64,000 nt of DNA from Plotosus lineatus (GCA_024760905.1 CM045734.1:2681747-2745746); one strand, 5' to 3'; numbered from the stretch's first letter, positions 59,201-62,699 are shown. Numbers and translations: made by a program. The notes: a model not told the origin generated them from the letters alone.

Positions 59201-61609
59201 TGACCTCCACTCCAGTGATGGGCGGACCCTCACCCGAACCCCCAGGGTCTTCCTCTTCCACGGAGGGCGTGTTAATGGGATTGAGGAGGTCCTCAAAGTA
59301 TTCCCTCCACCTCTCGACGACATCCCCAGTCAAGGTAAGCAGATCCCCACCTCCACTGTAAACAGTGTTTTTGAAGAATGCTCCCTCGGGAGACGCACTG
59401 GTTGTCTTGGGAGACTTCAACGCCCATGTGGGAAACGATAGTGTGACCCGGAAGGGTGTGATCGGTAGGTATGGCCTCTCCAATCTGAATCCGAATGGTG
59501 TTTCATTGTTGGACTTCTGTGCTCGTCACAGTTTGTCTATCACGAACACCATGTTCGAACATAAGGGTGTCCATAAGTGCACTTGGCTCCAGGACACCCT
59601 AGGTCGCAGTTCGATGATTGACTTTGTAGTCGTGTCATTGGACTTGCAACCATATGTTCTGGACACTCGGGTGAAGAGAGGAGCTGAGCTGTCTACCGAT
59701 CACTACCTGGTGGTGAGTTGGCTTCGGTGGTGGGGGACGTTGCCTTCCAGACCTGGCAGGCCCAAGCATGTAAGCAGAGTCTGCTGGGAACGTTTGGCGG
59801 GTCCCCTGTCCGAGAGGCCTTTAACTCCCACCTCTGGCAGAGCTACAACCACGTCCTGGAGGAGGCGGGGGACAAGGAATCCGAATGGGCCATGTTTCGT
59901 GCCTCCATTGCTGAGGCGGCAGCCCATAGCTGTAGCCGTAAGGTCGTCGGTGCTTGTCGTGGCAGTCGTCCCCGAACCCGGTGGTGGACACCTGCAGTGA
60001 AGGGGGCTGTCCAGCTAAAGAAGGAGGCCTATTGGGTTTTATTAGCCTGTGGGACTCCCGAGGCAGCAAACGGGTACCGGCAGGCCAAACGTGCTGCAGC
60101 CGAGACTGTCGCAGATGCAAAATCTCGGGCATGGGAGGAGTTCGGTGAGGGCCTAGAGAGTGATTATCGGTTGGCCTCAAAAAGGTTCTGGACCACCATC
60201 CAACGCCTCGGGAGGGGGAAGCAGTTCTTCACAAGCTGACCTTTGCAACAAAGGATAATGGATAATCGATAAATTTCAGCTGTTCCATAATGAGATGATC
60301 TGTTCAGGAACATAAAGAAATTAAATGAAAGGTTTTTCTCTAGCTCAGTGGTTTACAACCCTGGTTGGTGCTTTCAGTGCTTTCTCTGATCTGCCGCACC
60401 CACTTCAAGTCATAAAAATCTGGAGTGAACTACTTAGCTAAATCAGGTGCAACAGAAACAAAAAGAACACTACAACATGTGGCCCAGTCCTCCAGGAGCA
60501 GGATTGGGAAACATTGCTCAAATTTACTGCACAAATCTCCACCCCAGGTCCTGGATTACATGTACTGCACATCTTAGCATTTTACCCCAAAGGGGACAGT
60601 ACTTCAGCAGGGTTCAAATATTCTGTTCTCAGAAGGAATTGTTATAATCACCAATTTCTCCAGGGTCTCCTGGGTCGCCAGGATTGTGGAACCTTAAAGG
60701 TTGTCCTTTAGGACCTGGATCCCCCTGGTCCCCTTTTTGGCCTTTTGGACCTCTGGAACCTGGTGGTCCATCGCAGCCTACAAAACCTAAGCAAAGGTGT
60801 CATCAATATTTAAGAACATCACTAACCTTCTGTATTTTAATTCTTATGTAAAAATCTACAATCTCGATTGTGAAAAGCGCAATACAATTAACACTGAATT
60901 GAATTGAATTGAATTGAATTGAATCGAATTAAAGTGCTTGTGATCATTACCATTGTTATGACATCAGCACAATAATAAATTACAAAGTGTGTAAAAAGGT
61001 GTGAATATGGGGCATTACCTTTCGGCCCAGGCGGTCCAGGACACCCAGGGTTTCCAGGAGACCCAGGGAATCCGGGGTTCCCTGGAGGCCCATGGTTCCC
61101 CCTTGATCCTGAATGAATAGACCCATGTAACAAAATCAGCTATAACTAGTCATAACTATACCAAGAATTATATGTGTTTGTATGCGTATGTTGTACGTGG
61201 GGTTGTCAGTACCCGGGAACCCAGACATGCCATTCCTTCCTTTTAATCCTTTTGGTCCATCTGGACCAGGCTGACCAGGTTCTCCGTTAAAACCAGGTGT
61301 CCCATATGGCCCAACACAACCTGGTAAACTTTGCCCCTGACATCCAGGCTCACCTTGCACACCTTTTTCACCACAAAATCCTGAAAAGAAAATACTTTAA
61401 TGTTTCCAATATAAAATTATTTACCAATATCATATGCTCACTGTTAGATGCTAAACGTACTCATTTGGTCAATCAAACTGAGTTGATGATCTTACCTGGA
61501 ATTCCAGGCATCCCTTTCTGACCTTGGACTCCTAGAGGACCTGGCCACCCAGAAACACACACTCCTTGAGGACCAGTCAGCCCTGATAGTCCATCCAATC
61601 CACTGTCAC
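10976..61609 (-). CDS. col4a3: type IV collagen alpha chain, probably alpha 3 (3' 22 exons; 5' end outside window)
   Basis: Basement-membrane network collagen, secreted as a triple-helical protomer and joined to other protomers through its C-terminal NC1 domain. Exons in transcription order (minus strand): 61496-61609, 61213-61380, 61019-61108, 60652-60786, 57458-57556, 55949-56038, 54250-54389, 44882-45008, 44675-44755, 43996-44097, 36521-36568, 33222-33407, 32607-32737, 32419-32491, 31201-31272, 30936-31013, 25941-26039, 18119-18331, 13826-14003, 13125-13239, 11240-11412, 10976-11072. Together they give 2609 bp and 868 residues plus a stop in one frame; most junctions split a glycine codon after base 1, as usual for this family. 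The order is Gly-X-Y helix with short interruptions, then NC1 with both half-repeats and 12 conserved Cys. The alpha 3 assignment rests on CNYYSNSYS in the second NC1 half, a QVCMKK terminus, the YSG motif of the first NC1 exon, and many Cys in the helix; alpha 1 and alpha 5 have ANAYS or ANSYS there. Alpha 2/4/6-class chains fit poorly. A divergent alpha 1 or 5 paralog is the alternative. Confidence 0.9.
11073..11127. repeat. (CA)n microsatellite at the last collagen acceptor
   Basis: On the coding (minus) strand it is a GT run ending ...gtgtgtcag at the exon boundary 11072. Confidence 0.95.
11240..11412 (-). CDS. col4a3: collagen IV NC1 exon 4 (second half-repeat)
   Basis: 173 bp, acceptor gtttctttatag, donor gtatatct. 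It encodes [19 protein letters not shown], then [10 protein letters not shown] and [19 protein letters not shown], ending MF plus two bases. The SNSYS version of this segment is the strongest alpha 3 marker I can see. Confidence 0.95.
11640..12060 (+). mobile_element. Tc1-like transposase remnant
   Basis: A plus-strand frame near 11855-11920 reads [18 protein letters not shown], which resembles the SPDLNPIENLW motif around the last catalytic residue of Tc1 transposases. No inverted repeats found. A poly-T/(TTTG) tract precedes it at 11556-11600. Confidence 0.45.
12254..12620 (+). mobile_element. L2-type LINE fragment (linker between endonuclease and reverse transcriptase)
   Basis: [29 protein letters not shown] stop [11 protein letters not shown] is the linker seen in fish L2-group LINEs. 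The frame has stops and is truncated on both sides. Confidence 0.6.
12621..13072. other. intron sequence without recognised features
   Basis: A short ccaccgccacccccaccgcc run lies near 12969-12993. Nothing coding seen. Confidence 0.6.
13073..13115. repeat. (TG)n microsatellite
   Basis: CA run on the collagen coding strand starting about 10 nt past the donor of exon 13125-13239. Confidence 0.95.
13125..13239 (-). CDS. col4a3: collagen IV NC1 exon 3
   Basis: 115 bp encoding 38 residues, [10 protein letters not shown] to QGYSFVM, the end of the first NC1 half and start of the second (PSCPFGW). The acceptor is the end of a TC repeat of about 85 nt (...ctctccag) and the donor gtaatcactg leads into a CA repeat, so this exon sits between two microsatellites. 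Confidence 0.94.
13242..13323. repeat. (GA)n microsatellite acting as a pyrimidine tract
   Basis: Pure TC on the minus strand, ending in the acceptor of exon 13125-13239. Confidence 0.95.
13435..13792. repeat. compound GA / GAGT / GT microsatellite block
   Basis: About 360 nt of GA runs, a gagtgagtgagt stretch, and a GT run at 13558-13619, ending 34 nt from the NC1 exon at 13826. It creates long Ser-Leu-Thr-His reading frames that fuse spuriously to the real exon. Confidence 0.95.
13826..14003 (-). CDS. col4a3: collagen IV NC1 exon 2 (first half-repeat)
   Basis: 178 bp, acceptor gggcaccaag, donor gtatgctc. It encodes [18 protein letters not shown] and the chloride-site motif [10 protein letters not shown] (Arg76, Asp78), then [15 protein letters not shown] where other chains have Met at NC1 position 93; here that position is Leu. 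It ends in the split Arg codon of SRC. Confidence 0.95.
14175..14505 (-). mobile_element. DANA-like SINE
   Basis: Reverse complement shows a tRNA-like head (ggctcgaaggtttacc region), ggagtttatgttcttcttgt body and a tail with gagagaggcttcaggctcgc. Quite diverged. Confidence 0.55.
14525..17682 (-). mobile_element. near-full-length RTE-clade LINE
   Basis: Minus strand from 17682: family 5' terminus (atgcagccatgg), an endonuclease domain ([11 protein letters not shown] around 17270, [12 protein letters not shown]), linker, reverse transcriptase ([18 protein letters not shown] around 15580, [14 protein letters not shown], catalytic box FADDIVIC near 15300) and C-terminal part with [17 protein letters not shown], ending at the 3' tail near 14525. 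At least five frame breaks. It lies in the same orientation as the collagen gene. Confidence 0.9.
17683..18112. other. collagen intron, no recognised features
   Basis: A C-run at about 17664-17673 marks the LINE end. The rest is unremarkable until the TG repeat at 18093-18112 beside the NC1 donor. Confidence 0.6.
18119..18331 (-). CDS. col4a3: collagen IV exon: end of helix and start of NC1
   Basis: 213 bp, acceptor tttcttttag, donor gtacgcta followed by a CA repeat. It encodes (G)[15 protein letters not shown], an extra Cys in LPGSCIPNS, then the NC1 start FLFTKHSQ with the first conserved NC1 Cys in [14 protein letters not shown], and ends HGQDLG. The FTKHSQ and YSG motifs favour alpha 3 over alpha 1/5, which read YHG. 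Confidence 0.95.
18350..18870. repeat. short minisatellite interrupted by a SINE
   Basis: Units of about 33-36 nt (tttactataaacacctgcac type) at 18350-18464, continuing at 18813-18870 after the SINE. At least four diverged units. Confidence 0.7.
18465..18812 (-). mobile_element. tRNA-derived SINE (second family), full length
   Basis: Reverse complement has a tRNA-like head (gtgggcagtggtggcctggt), a B-box-like ggttcgagtccc, body and a tail gtcgccac... that matches the RTE LINE 3' end (gtggcgacccctgataaag). Flanked by an 18-bp direct repeat acaccaacactttactat (18447-18464, 18813-18830), though this also falls in a minisatellite. Confidence 0.85.
19293..19322. repeat. (CT)n microsatellite
   Basis: About 15 CT units. 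A poly-A run lies at 19142-19160. Confidence 0.95.
19622..19890 (-). mobile_element. chimeric SINE copy
   Basis: DANA-like tail (cttcatcctaattagggtcg, agccaactccgggcaagggc) joined at about 19745 to the body of the second SINE family (gaaacacgctgacggctttg, gtcagcaatggttctttta). The head is missing. Confidence 0.75.
20042..20252 (+). repeat. 5' LTR of the gypsy element
   Basis: 211 bp; contains aataaa and a (TG)n run of about 25 units at 20141-20192. The 3' LTR has only about five TG units at this place. Confidence 0.93.
20318..20849 (+). pseudogene. gypsy gag, N-terminal and capsid-like part
   Basis: Starts [15 protein letters not shown]; frame shifts near 20390 and 20480; the capsid-like part reads [20 protein letters not shown] and [20 protein letters not shown]. 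It ends at a TAA directly before an in-frame ATG at 20850, so the nucleocapsid part continues in the same frame after one stop. Confidence 0.75.
20850..22165 (+). pseudogene. gypsy nucleocapsid, protease and first part of reverse transcriptase
   Basis: Zinc knuckles [11 protein letters not shown] (damaged) and [14 protein letters not shown]; protease motif [12 protein letters not shown]; reverse transcriptase [20 protein letters not shown]; a frameshift near 21915; then [19 protein letters not shown] and the catalytic box as ISDDIVVHG (usual Tyr-X-Asp-Asp). One nonsense codon near 22088. Confidence 0.88.
22180..22878 (+). mobile_element. internally deleted RTE LINE inside the gypsy reverse transcriptase
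   Basis: The first part (about 22199-22395) is the 5' region of the RTE family (ccagtgtctctccc, ccatcagtgctgttagccaa). It jumps at about 22396 straight to the C-terminal coding part ([20 protein letters not shown] to the [13 protein letters not shown] end) and the 3' tail. It keeps both family ends while lacking endonuclease and reverse transcriptase. Confidence 0.85.
22879..23660 (+). pseudogene. gypsy reverse transcriptase end and RNase H
   Basis: [36 protein letters not shown], then RNase [19 protein letters not shown], stops, [11 protein letters not shown], and [16 protein letters not shown]. Stops near 23260 and 23318 and a frame break near 23440. Confidence 0.88.
23661..24472 (+). pseudogene. 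gypsy integrase lacking its catalytic core
   Basis: The N-terminal zinc-binding region [20 protein letters not shown], then CHGCQ, is followed at about 24030 (PWENLPV) directly by [20 protein letters not shown], which belongs after the core. The DDE-type catalytic domain is absent. The C-terminal part ([19 protein letters not shown]) continues after a stop at 24157 to 24472. Confidence 0.82.
24710..24897 (-). mobile_element. RTE LINE endonuclease fragment with a long direct repeat
   Basis: 188 bp matching the RTE endonuclease region ([20 protein letters not shown]). Flanked by a perfect 15-bp repeat acaaagtattaactg at 24695-24709 and 24898-24912. Both its 5' and 3' LINE ends are missing, which is unusual for target-primed insertion. 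Confidence 0.88.
24935..25107 (+). repeat. 3' LTR of the gypsy element
   Basis: 173 bp; aligns end to end with the 5' LTR apart from scattered substitutions and the TG-run length. Confidence 0.93.
25113..25940. other. intron with purine-rich tract
   Basis: 25360-25800 is almost all A and G on the plus strand (aaagaagaaa-type), i.e. pyrimidine-rich on the collagen strand. The open frame there is low complexity (Phe/Ser/Leu). Confidence 0.6.
25941..26039 (-). CDS. col4a3: collagen IV helix exon (last purely collagenous)
   Basis: 99 bp, acceptor tcctacaag, donor gtatgata. It encodes (G)[15 protein letters not shown] through [13 protein letters not shown], uninterrupted. It is followed by the 7.6 kb intron that contains the gypsy element. 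Confidence 0.92.
26076..26320. mobile_element. conserved fish interspersed repeat (DNA-transposon fragment)
   Basis: Segments acaaccctacttccaaaaat, aaatctcataaagccaaatt and tctcagaaaagtttggacaa resemble a very common teleost repeat. I cannot assign its superfamily from sequence. Confidence 0.5.
26323..30468 (-). mobile_element. RTE-clade LINE, long but broken, split by a hAT-like element
   Basis: Minus strand from 30468 (ctcacggctgcat terminus): endonuclease part near 29800-30150, linker, reverse transcriptase ([18 protein letters not shown] near 28440), C-terminal part ([16 protein letters not shown]) down to 27582, then interrupted, resuming 26430-26323. The last 60-70 nt of the 3' end is missing. 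Many stops and frameshifts. Confidence 0.85.
26431..27581. mobile_element. hAT-like non-autonomous element
   Basis: Ends cagtgctgtagtggt and accactacagcactg are perfect inverted repeats of 15 nt. It cuts the RTE LINE at gttccaac|ctcagc. The inside is AT-rich with a G-run (26576-26593) and no clear transposase. The target duplication is imperfect (ccaac / ataac), so class is tentative. Confidence 0.65.
30469..30935. other. collagen intron, nothing recognised
   Basis: No repeats or coding patterns that I can support. Confidence 0.5.
30936..31013 (-). CDS. col4a3: collagen IV helix exon
   Basis: 78 bp, acceptor gtttctggag, donor gtaaacat. The first codon is completed as GAC, giving GVPDRGLPG, a four-residue interruption at the junction. 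The acceptor is the only AG that keeps phase, so this start is slightly less certain than others. The rest is regular to GPTG. Confidence 0.83.
31201..31272 (-). CDS. col4a3: collagen IV helix exon
   Basis: 72 bp, acceptor actccccacag, donor gtgagagt. It encodes (G)[15 protein letters not shown] to GVP plus one G, rich in glutamine, uninterrupted inside. Confidence 0.9.
31333..31700 (+). mobile_element. DANA-like SINE
   Basis: ggaatggtgatgtaatgatt head, ggatttt/gcatgttctctctgtgtt body, ttaactggccttag, and a tail with gctgagatagcctccagtct. Diverged. Confidence 0.65.
31814..32207 (+). mobile_element. tRNA-derived SINE (second family), full length with target duplication
   Basis: tRNA-like head with internal promoter boxes, body, and a 3' tail gtggcgacccctgatcaagg then gctgaaagg followed by a TC-rich run. 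Flanked by an 11-bp repeat tctattttccc (31803-31813, 32208-32218). The 3' tail closely matches the RTE LINE end at 6659-6690. Confidence 0.88.
31828..31883 (+). promoter_or_regulatory. RNA polymerase III internal promoter of the SINE
   Basis: A box tggtctagtgg at 31828-31838 fits TRGYNNANNNG exactly. B box ggtttgagtcc at 31873-31883 differs from GGTTCGANTCC at one place. Spacing is typical of tRNA genes. Confidence 0.75.
32419..32491 (-). CDS. col4a3: collagen IV helix exon
   Basis: 73 bp, acceptor tttttccacag, donor gtaagaac. It starts in phase 0 with [13 protein letters not shown] and ends GPRG with one base of the last Gly. Confidence 0.92.
32607..32737 (-). CDS. col4a3: collagen IV helix exon
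   Basis: 131 bp, acceptor gcattccgtag, donor gtgagtgt. It encodes (G)[12 protein letters not shown], an interruption GFGLKG, then [10 protein letters not shown] and an interruption GPQEIP at its end. It ends on a complete codon, so the next exon is phase 0. Confidence 0.92.
32738..33221. other. collagen intron, nothing recognised
   Basis: A short TA run at 33197-33211 near the donor of exon 33222-33407. No other features. Confidence 0.5.
33222..33407 (-). CDS. col4a3: collagen IV helix exon
   Basis: 186 bp, acceptor ctattgcaaaag, donor gttaaaca. It encodes a long run (G)[15 protein letters not shown]..., an interruption GLCVDG with a cysteine, then [16 protein letters not shown]. It is the largest helix exon in the window. 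Confidence 0.92.
33473..33725 (+). mobile_element. DANA-like SINE
   Basis: aacagtggttaacactcttt head, ggagtttacatgttctccct body, gctgagataggctccagctt tail; an internal part is missing. Confidence 0.65.
34077..34640 (-). mobile_element. tRNA-derived SINE (second family) inside the hAT element
   Basis: tttctttttggctttttccc tail, agtcagcaatggttctttta body, and a tRNA-like head that is cut by a MITE at 34411/34617 and finishes at caccgctgtccacacc near 34640. Reverse orientation. Confidence 0.82.
34412..34616. mobile_element. hAT MITE inside the SINE
   Basis: 205 bp with inverted ends cagtgtttcccaac / cagtgtttaccaac and a perfect 8-bp target duplication cactagac (34404-34411, 34617-34624). Confidence 0.93.
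35494..35760 (-). pseudogene. hAT transposase fragment
   Basis: 88-codon frame [20 protein letters not shown], then [36 protein letters not shown] and [10 protein letters not shown]. These are motifs I associate with domesticated-type hAT transposases, N-terminal part. The rest of the transposase is missing. Confidence 0.6.
36521..36568 (-). CDS. col4a3: collagen IV helix micro-exon
   Basis: 48 bp, acceptor cttttaaag, donor gtgagtgt. It encodes (A)[15 protein letters not shown](G), with a one-residue interruption at GKG. Short, but it restores phase between its neighbours and has a consensus donor. Confidence 0.85.
36569..37469. other. collagen intron, nothing recognised
   Basis: Open frames here are short and without motifs. 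The stretch 36164-36520 between the hAT element and the next exon is likewise featureless. Confidence 0.5.
37977..39542 (-). mobile_element. Tc1-like DNA transposon
   Basis: Inverted repeats of about 105 nt at both ends (caggt.cttctcaaaaaa) and TA duplications at 37975-37976 and 39543-39544. Inserted in the Rex3-like LINE, on the minus strand. Confidence 0.95.
38250..39212 (-). pseudogene. Tc1 transposase, catalytically dead
   Basis: One frame of 321 codons with no frameshift from [18 protein letters not shown]. Two in-frame stops (TGA in ISD*IGC near 39120, TAG after NQGARV near 38763). Motifs: HFSDESKF (first catalytic Asp kept), [13 protein letters not shown] (second Asp reads Asn), [15 protein letters not shown] (catalytic Glu reads Ala). 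Confidence 0.92.
39985..40128 (-). mobile_element. chimeric SINE, left piece
   Basis: ttcattttctgtaatcgctt to cactgacagctatgc. The body continues at 43338 after the R2-type LINE. Confidence 0.65.
40130..43330 (-). mobile_element. R2-type (restriction-like endonuclease) LINE, long degraded copy
   Basis: Minus strand from 43300: N-terminal [20 protein letters not shown], a Lys/Arg-rich linker, reverse transcriptase ([23 protein letters not shown] at 42150, [16 protein letters not shown], catalytic box [11 protein letters not shown] near 41830), a CCHC knuckle [16 protein letters not shown] near 40880, and the endonuclease core [20 protein letters not shown] near 40600. Ends RGEPW...[12 protein letters not shown] near 40140. 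At least six frame breaks. Confidence 0.88.
43338..43545 (-). mobile_element. chimeric SINE, right piece
   Basis: gcgactcttgtcgaaagtca continues the SINE body left at 40128, to a tRNA-like head (reverse complement gtggtggcctggtggtaagg). A tatgc/atatgc motif stands at both cut ends. Confidence 0.7.
43546..43995. other. collagen intron, nothing recognised
   Basis: AT-rich; no features supported. Confidence 0.5.
43996..44097 (-). CDS. col4a3: collagen IV helix exon
   Basis: 102 bp, acceptor tttttatctcag, donor gtaaaaat. It encodes (G)[15 protein letters not shown] to GNAG plus one base. That base joins CA of the next exon to make Ala, giving GNAGAHG, so the triplet pattern is kept across the junction. 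Confidence 0.9.
44214..44510 (+). mobile_element. DANA-like SINE
   Basis: catggtgtaggggttagcat head, ccaaggttctagtcctgg B-box-like region, body, and gtgatggactggtgagctgt in the tail. Confidence 0.72.
44675..44755 (-). CDS. col4a3: collagen IV helix exon
   Basis: 81 bp, acceptor tctgaactgcag, donor gttttcct (weak beyond GT). It encodes (G)[15 protein letters not shown] to GLIGPPG, uninterrupted. Confidence 0.9.
44882..45008 (-). CDS. col4a3: collagen IV helix exon
   Basis: 127 bp, acceptor ttttctctgccag, donor gtacatct. It starts in phase 0 with GESGAQG and continues with a basic stretch [10 protein letters not shown], then [10 protein letters not shown], ending with the first base of a Gly codon. 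Confidence 0.92.
45290..45420 (+). mobile_element. DANA-like SINE tail
   Basis: aatggcctggggaactgtcc, gagttggctgagatgggcac, ending ttagaaaatttatgaatga. A second weak fragment of the family follows at 45440-45620. Confidence 0.6.
45688..49077 (+). mobile_element. RTE-clade LINE with duplicated 5' region and missing 3' end
   Basis: Two successive 5' regions (about 45688-46147 and 46150-46620), each with cagtgctgttaaccaacagg and aaggagaggcgggagg. Then endonuclease ([28 protein letters not shown]), reverse transcriptase ([19 protein letters not shown] near 48220; the catalytic box reads [11 protein letters not shown] near 48450) and C-terminal part to MLRLEI at 49077, where another LINE takes over. 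Several stops. Confidence 0.88.
49078..50895 (+). mobile_element. L2-group LINE, 5' truncated, with 3' UTR
   Basis: 49582-50091 is an open frame: [67 protein letters not shown]. Then [20 protein letters not shown] in another frame, and a 3' UTR ending gacaaaaaagactcttgaat, the usual tail. The catalytic Asp-Asp box has been lost by a deletion after 50235. Confidence 0.82.
50439..50480. repeat. (CA)n microsatellite
   Basis: About 20 CA units in the LINE 3' part; a (TTTA)n run follows at 50600-50631. Confidence 0.95.
50940..52790. repeat. TTCC-rich degenerate repeat region
   Basis: In two blocks, 51060-51430 and 52380-52790, TTCC recurs roughly every 10-12 nt (ttccgtgttattccatgtga style), with variable letters between. 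The region between the blocks holds a hairpin and a (CAG)n run at 51594-51612. Minus-strand open frames here (GGAA-derived) are by-products. Confidence 0.55.
51653..51922. repeat. long imperfect inverted repeat with a second hairpin in the loop
   Basis: Arms 51653-51723 and 51850-51922 pair over about 70 nt (gctgtgcatgc, ctctactcc, catgagg.ggatgatcatgcag). Inside the loop ggtgtgccatc (51732-51742) pairs perfectly with gatggcacacc (51768-51778). Confidence 0.8.
52800..53170. other. unassigned repeat-like sequence
   Basis: Contains ggtctccaactttttttt and a (CAAAAAA)n tract (53068-53100); phrases such as ccacagaccgatactggtcc suggest an old DNA transposon end. Not assigned. Confidence 0.3.
53175..53470 (+). 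mobile_element. L2-group LINE C-terminal fragment
   Basis: Frame with [51 protein letters not shown] corresponds to the end of L2-group reverse transcriptase ORFs. Terminal residues missing. Confidence 0.55.
53678..54133 (+). mobile_element. solo LTR
   Basis: 456 bp starting TGTTATGG and ending CGTAACA, flanked by gatatc on both sides (53672-53677, 54134-54139). An aataaa signal at 54065 near the end supports plus orientation. No internal retrotransposon sequence. Confidence 0.75.
54250..54389 (-). CDS. col4a3: collagen IV helix exon
   Basis: 140 bp, acceptor tctcctttcag, donor gtgaactc. It encodes (G)[12 protein letters not shown]..., an interruption at [12 protein letters not shown], and ends on a complete codon (GEE|), so the next exon starts in phase 0. 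A 9.2 kb intron filled with mobile elements follows. Confidence 0.9.
54557..54598. repeat. (TA)n microsatellite
   Basis: About 20 perfect TA units. Confidence 0.95.
54600..55462. other. collagen intron, nothing recognised
   Basis: Short open frames without motifs; a T-run at 55428-55444. Confidence 0.5.
55463..55795 (+). mobile_element. DANA-like SINE, near full length
   Basis: ggcggcacactggcatactg head, ggcctgggtttcattcccag (B-box-like), ttgcatgttctccctgtgca body, ending ttagaaaatgaatgaatga. Confidence 0.8.
55892..55944. repeat. (TG)n microsatellite at a collagen donor
   Basis: Begins 4 nt past exon 55949-56038; CA run on the transcribed strand. Confidence 0.95.
55949..56038 (-). CDS. col4a3: collagen IV helix exon bordered by a CA repeat
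   Basis: 90 bp, acceptor cttcttgttag, donor gtaacacaca, which runs straight into a CA repeat of about 50 nt on the coding strand. It encodes (G)[12 protein letters not shown] through [13 protein letters not shown], uninterrupted. Confidence 0.92.
56237..56281. repeat. (CAAT)n microsatellite
   Basis: About eleven CAAT units with one CAAC. Confidence 0.93.
56282..56919. other. collagen intron, nothing recognised
   Basis: No coding pattern or assigned repeat. Confidence 0.45.
56920..57190 (-). mobile_element. third SINE-like repeat
   Basis: Right end, read in reverse, is tRNA-like (agtggcatagtggttagggg, then aggaggttgtgagttcaaat with a B-box-like site). The body is unlike the other two SINE families. 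Assignment tentative. Confidence 0.5.
57458..57556 (-). CDS. col4a3: collagen IV helix exon
   Basis: 99 bp, acceptor aatttttag, donor gttaaaag. It encodes uninterrupted triplets (G)[15 protein letters not shown] to GSAGPPG, with one cysteine. Confidence 0.9.
57727..60233 (-). mobile_element. Rex3-like RTE LINE with inverted 5' half (twin priming)
   Basis: Minus part 57727-59357: (ATG)n tail, [20 protein letters not shown], reverse transcriptase with [15 protein letters not shown] near 58530, [18 protein letters not shown] near 58815, up to [17 protein letters not shown]. Plus part about 59358-60233: endonuclease [25 protein letters not shown], then linker to [15 protein letters not shown], which in an intact element directly precedes the NTVYSGGG segment. 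The whole is flanked by a 14-bp repeat agctgacctttgca (57713-57726, 60234-60247). Confidence 0.93.
60248..60651. other. collagen intron, nothing recognised
   Basis: A segment near 60490-60560 (tccaggagcaggattgggaa) resembles common fish repeats but is too short to classify. Confidence 0.4.
60652..60786 (-). CDS. col4a3: collagen IV helix exon with long interruption
   Basis: 135 bp, acceptor tttgcttag, donor gtgattat. It encodes (G)FVGCDGPPG... then leaves the Gly-X-Y pattern at [10 protein letters not shown], a nine-residue spacing between glycines, before resuming GDPGDPG. Interruptions of this kind are normal in collagen IV and give the helix flexibility. Confidence 0.9.
60860..60928 (+). 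mobile_element. L2-type LINE tail fragment with (GAATT)n
   Basis: gtgaaaagcgcaatacaatt followed by repeated gaatt units, the tail type also seen near 1160-1190. Confidence 0.6.
61019..61108 (-). CDS. col4a3: collagen IV helix exon
   Basis: 90 bp, acceptor tattcattcag, donor gtaatgcc. It encodes (G)[15 protein letters not shown] and continues regularly through [10 protein letters not shown], with no interruption and one cysteine. Confidence 0.92.
61213..61380 (-). CDS. col4a3: collagen IV helix exon
   Basis: 168 bp, acceptor ttcttttcag, donor gtactgac. It encodes regular Gly-X-Y with three cysteines (FCG, GCQ, GCVG) and one short interruption at GQSLPG. Both ends split a Gly codon after its first base. 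Confidence 0.92.
61496..61609 (-). CDS. col4a3: collagen IV helix exon (most 5' in window)
   Basis: 114 bp, acceptor ...acatcag and donor gtaagatc. It starts with the last two bases of a Gly codon and ends with the first base of one. It encodes (G)[15 protein letters not shown] then an interruption GVCVSG with a cysteine, then regular triplets to GIPG. The preceding exon lies beyond the window or in the element-rich sequence to its right, where I found none. Confidence 0.9.
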
Positions 61610-61837
61610 CTGATGTCACCAATAGAAGGGCAACTAAATTATTTTCACACTTGGTTTGTTGTTTCGTTAATTTATAATTAAACCAGGCCTCCATTTAGTT
61701 TTATGCAAAAATACTTGAGCATCTTTATTCGGTTGTTTTATTTCAGTGCGTAAAATCCATTTTTGTGATGGGATGATGCATCTGAAGTAGAAACTCTGCC
61801 TTGAGCCTTATTGAGGACAGCAGCTTGACACACATTC

Positions 61838-62035
61838 ATTCATTTTCTGAACCACTTAAACCTAATGACTAATCCTTAATCCCTAGCCCATCTCAGCCGA
61901 CTCCAGAGGACTCCCTGAACAGCTCGACAGGCCATTGCAGGGCAGAAACACACTGACGGCTATGCAGTTCCTCTTTATGAAATCCAGCAATGGTTCTTTT
62001 ACATGAACCTCTAGCACAGATAGTGAGAGACATCG
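61838..62035 (-). mobile_element. chimeric SINE copy
   Basis: attcattttctgaaccactt, catctcagccgactccagag, then gaaacacactgacggctatg and agcaatggttcttttacatg. Same tail-to-body joint as the other chimeric copies. Confidence 0.65.
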
Positions 62036-62699
62036 ACATAAACATGTTGACAGTTACCCAATAGCCTTGTTCTTACCATTAATGAACCCACATTATATCA
62101 GAACATGAAAGAACTTGTTTATAAAGAATTTAATTTAAGCTCTGATAGAACAACTAGCAATTCCATACATTCAGTAGAATGTGCATCACCAATGAGATAT
62201 GACCCTATATTAACATCGGATGGACCTGAGATAATTTAGTGTAATTGAAATACTAAAAATAATGAGTATGTCTAGTTGTGGTGAAGAGAGTTCAAGTGAA
62301 TAAGCTAATTTATTATTAAATAATCACTGAAGGAATAGGTGTCCTGTCTATTTGTTTTTGTTATGACGAGCGACAGGGTCAGGGGTGAGATTTATTTTCA
62401 TTTCTGACTTTTATTGATGAAGCAGCCGTCACACCTTGAGGATGTCTGACAGAGAGATAACACACAAGAACCCGTGATTATACAGGCATCACCAAGACTT
62501 TATATATCCTGAAGACTTCTTACATTGATTTATCTTTTTGATTTAACCTCATTACACCCCTAAGTGACATATCCATAACTTCCTGGTGCAGCCACATGAT
62601 ACTCTATACATTGGGTACCCATTCCACCATTTTTATGATGGCCACGAGCAGAAAAAAATTTGAAGAGGTGATTTTTTGATGACTTGACCTAAGTTACAG
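62036..62699. other. unassigned sequence
   Basis: No exon of the collagen gene and no repeat identified. A 5' collagen exon could be hidden here but I saw no Gly-X-Y run. Confidence 0.45.

Noticed and set aside
60888..61133. Single-exon collagen-like gene
   Set aside because: Only 61019-61108 is coding; the frame runs on into introns past consensus splice sites.
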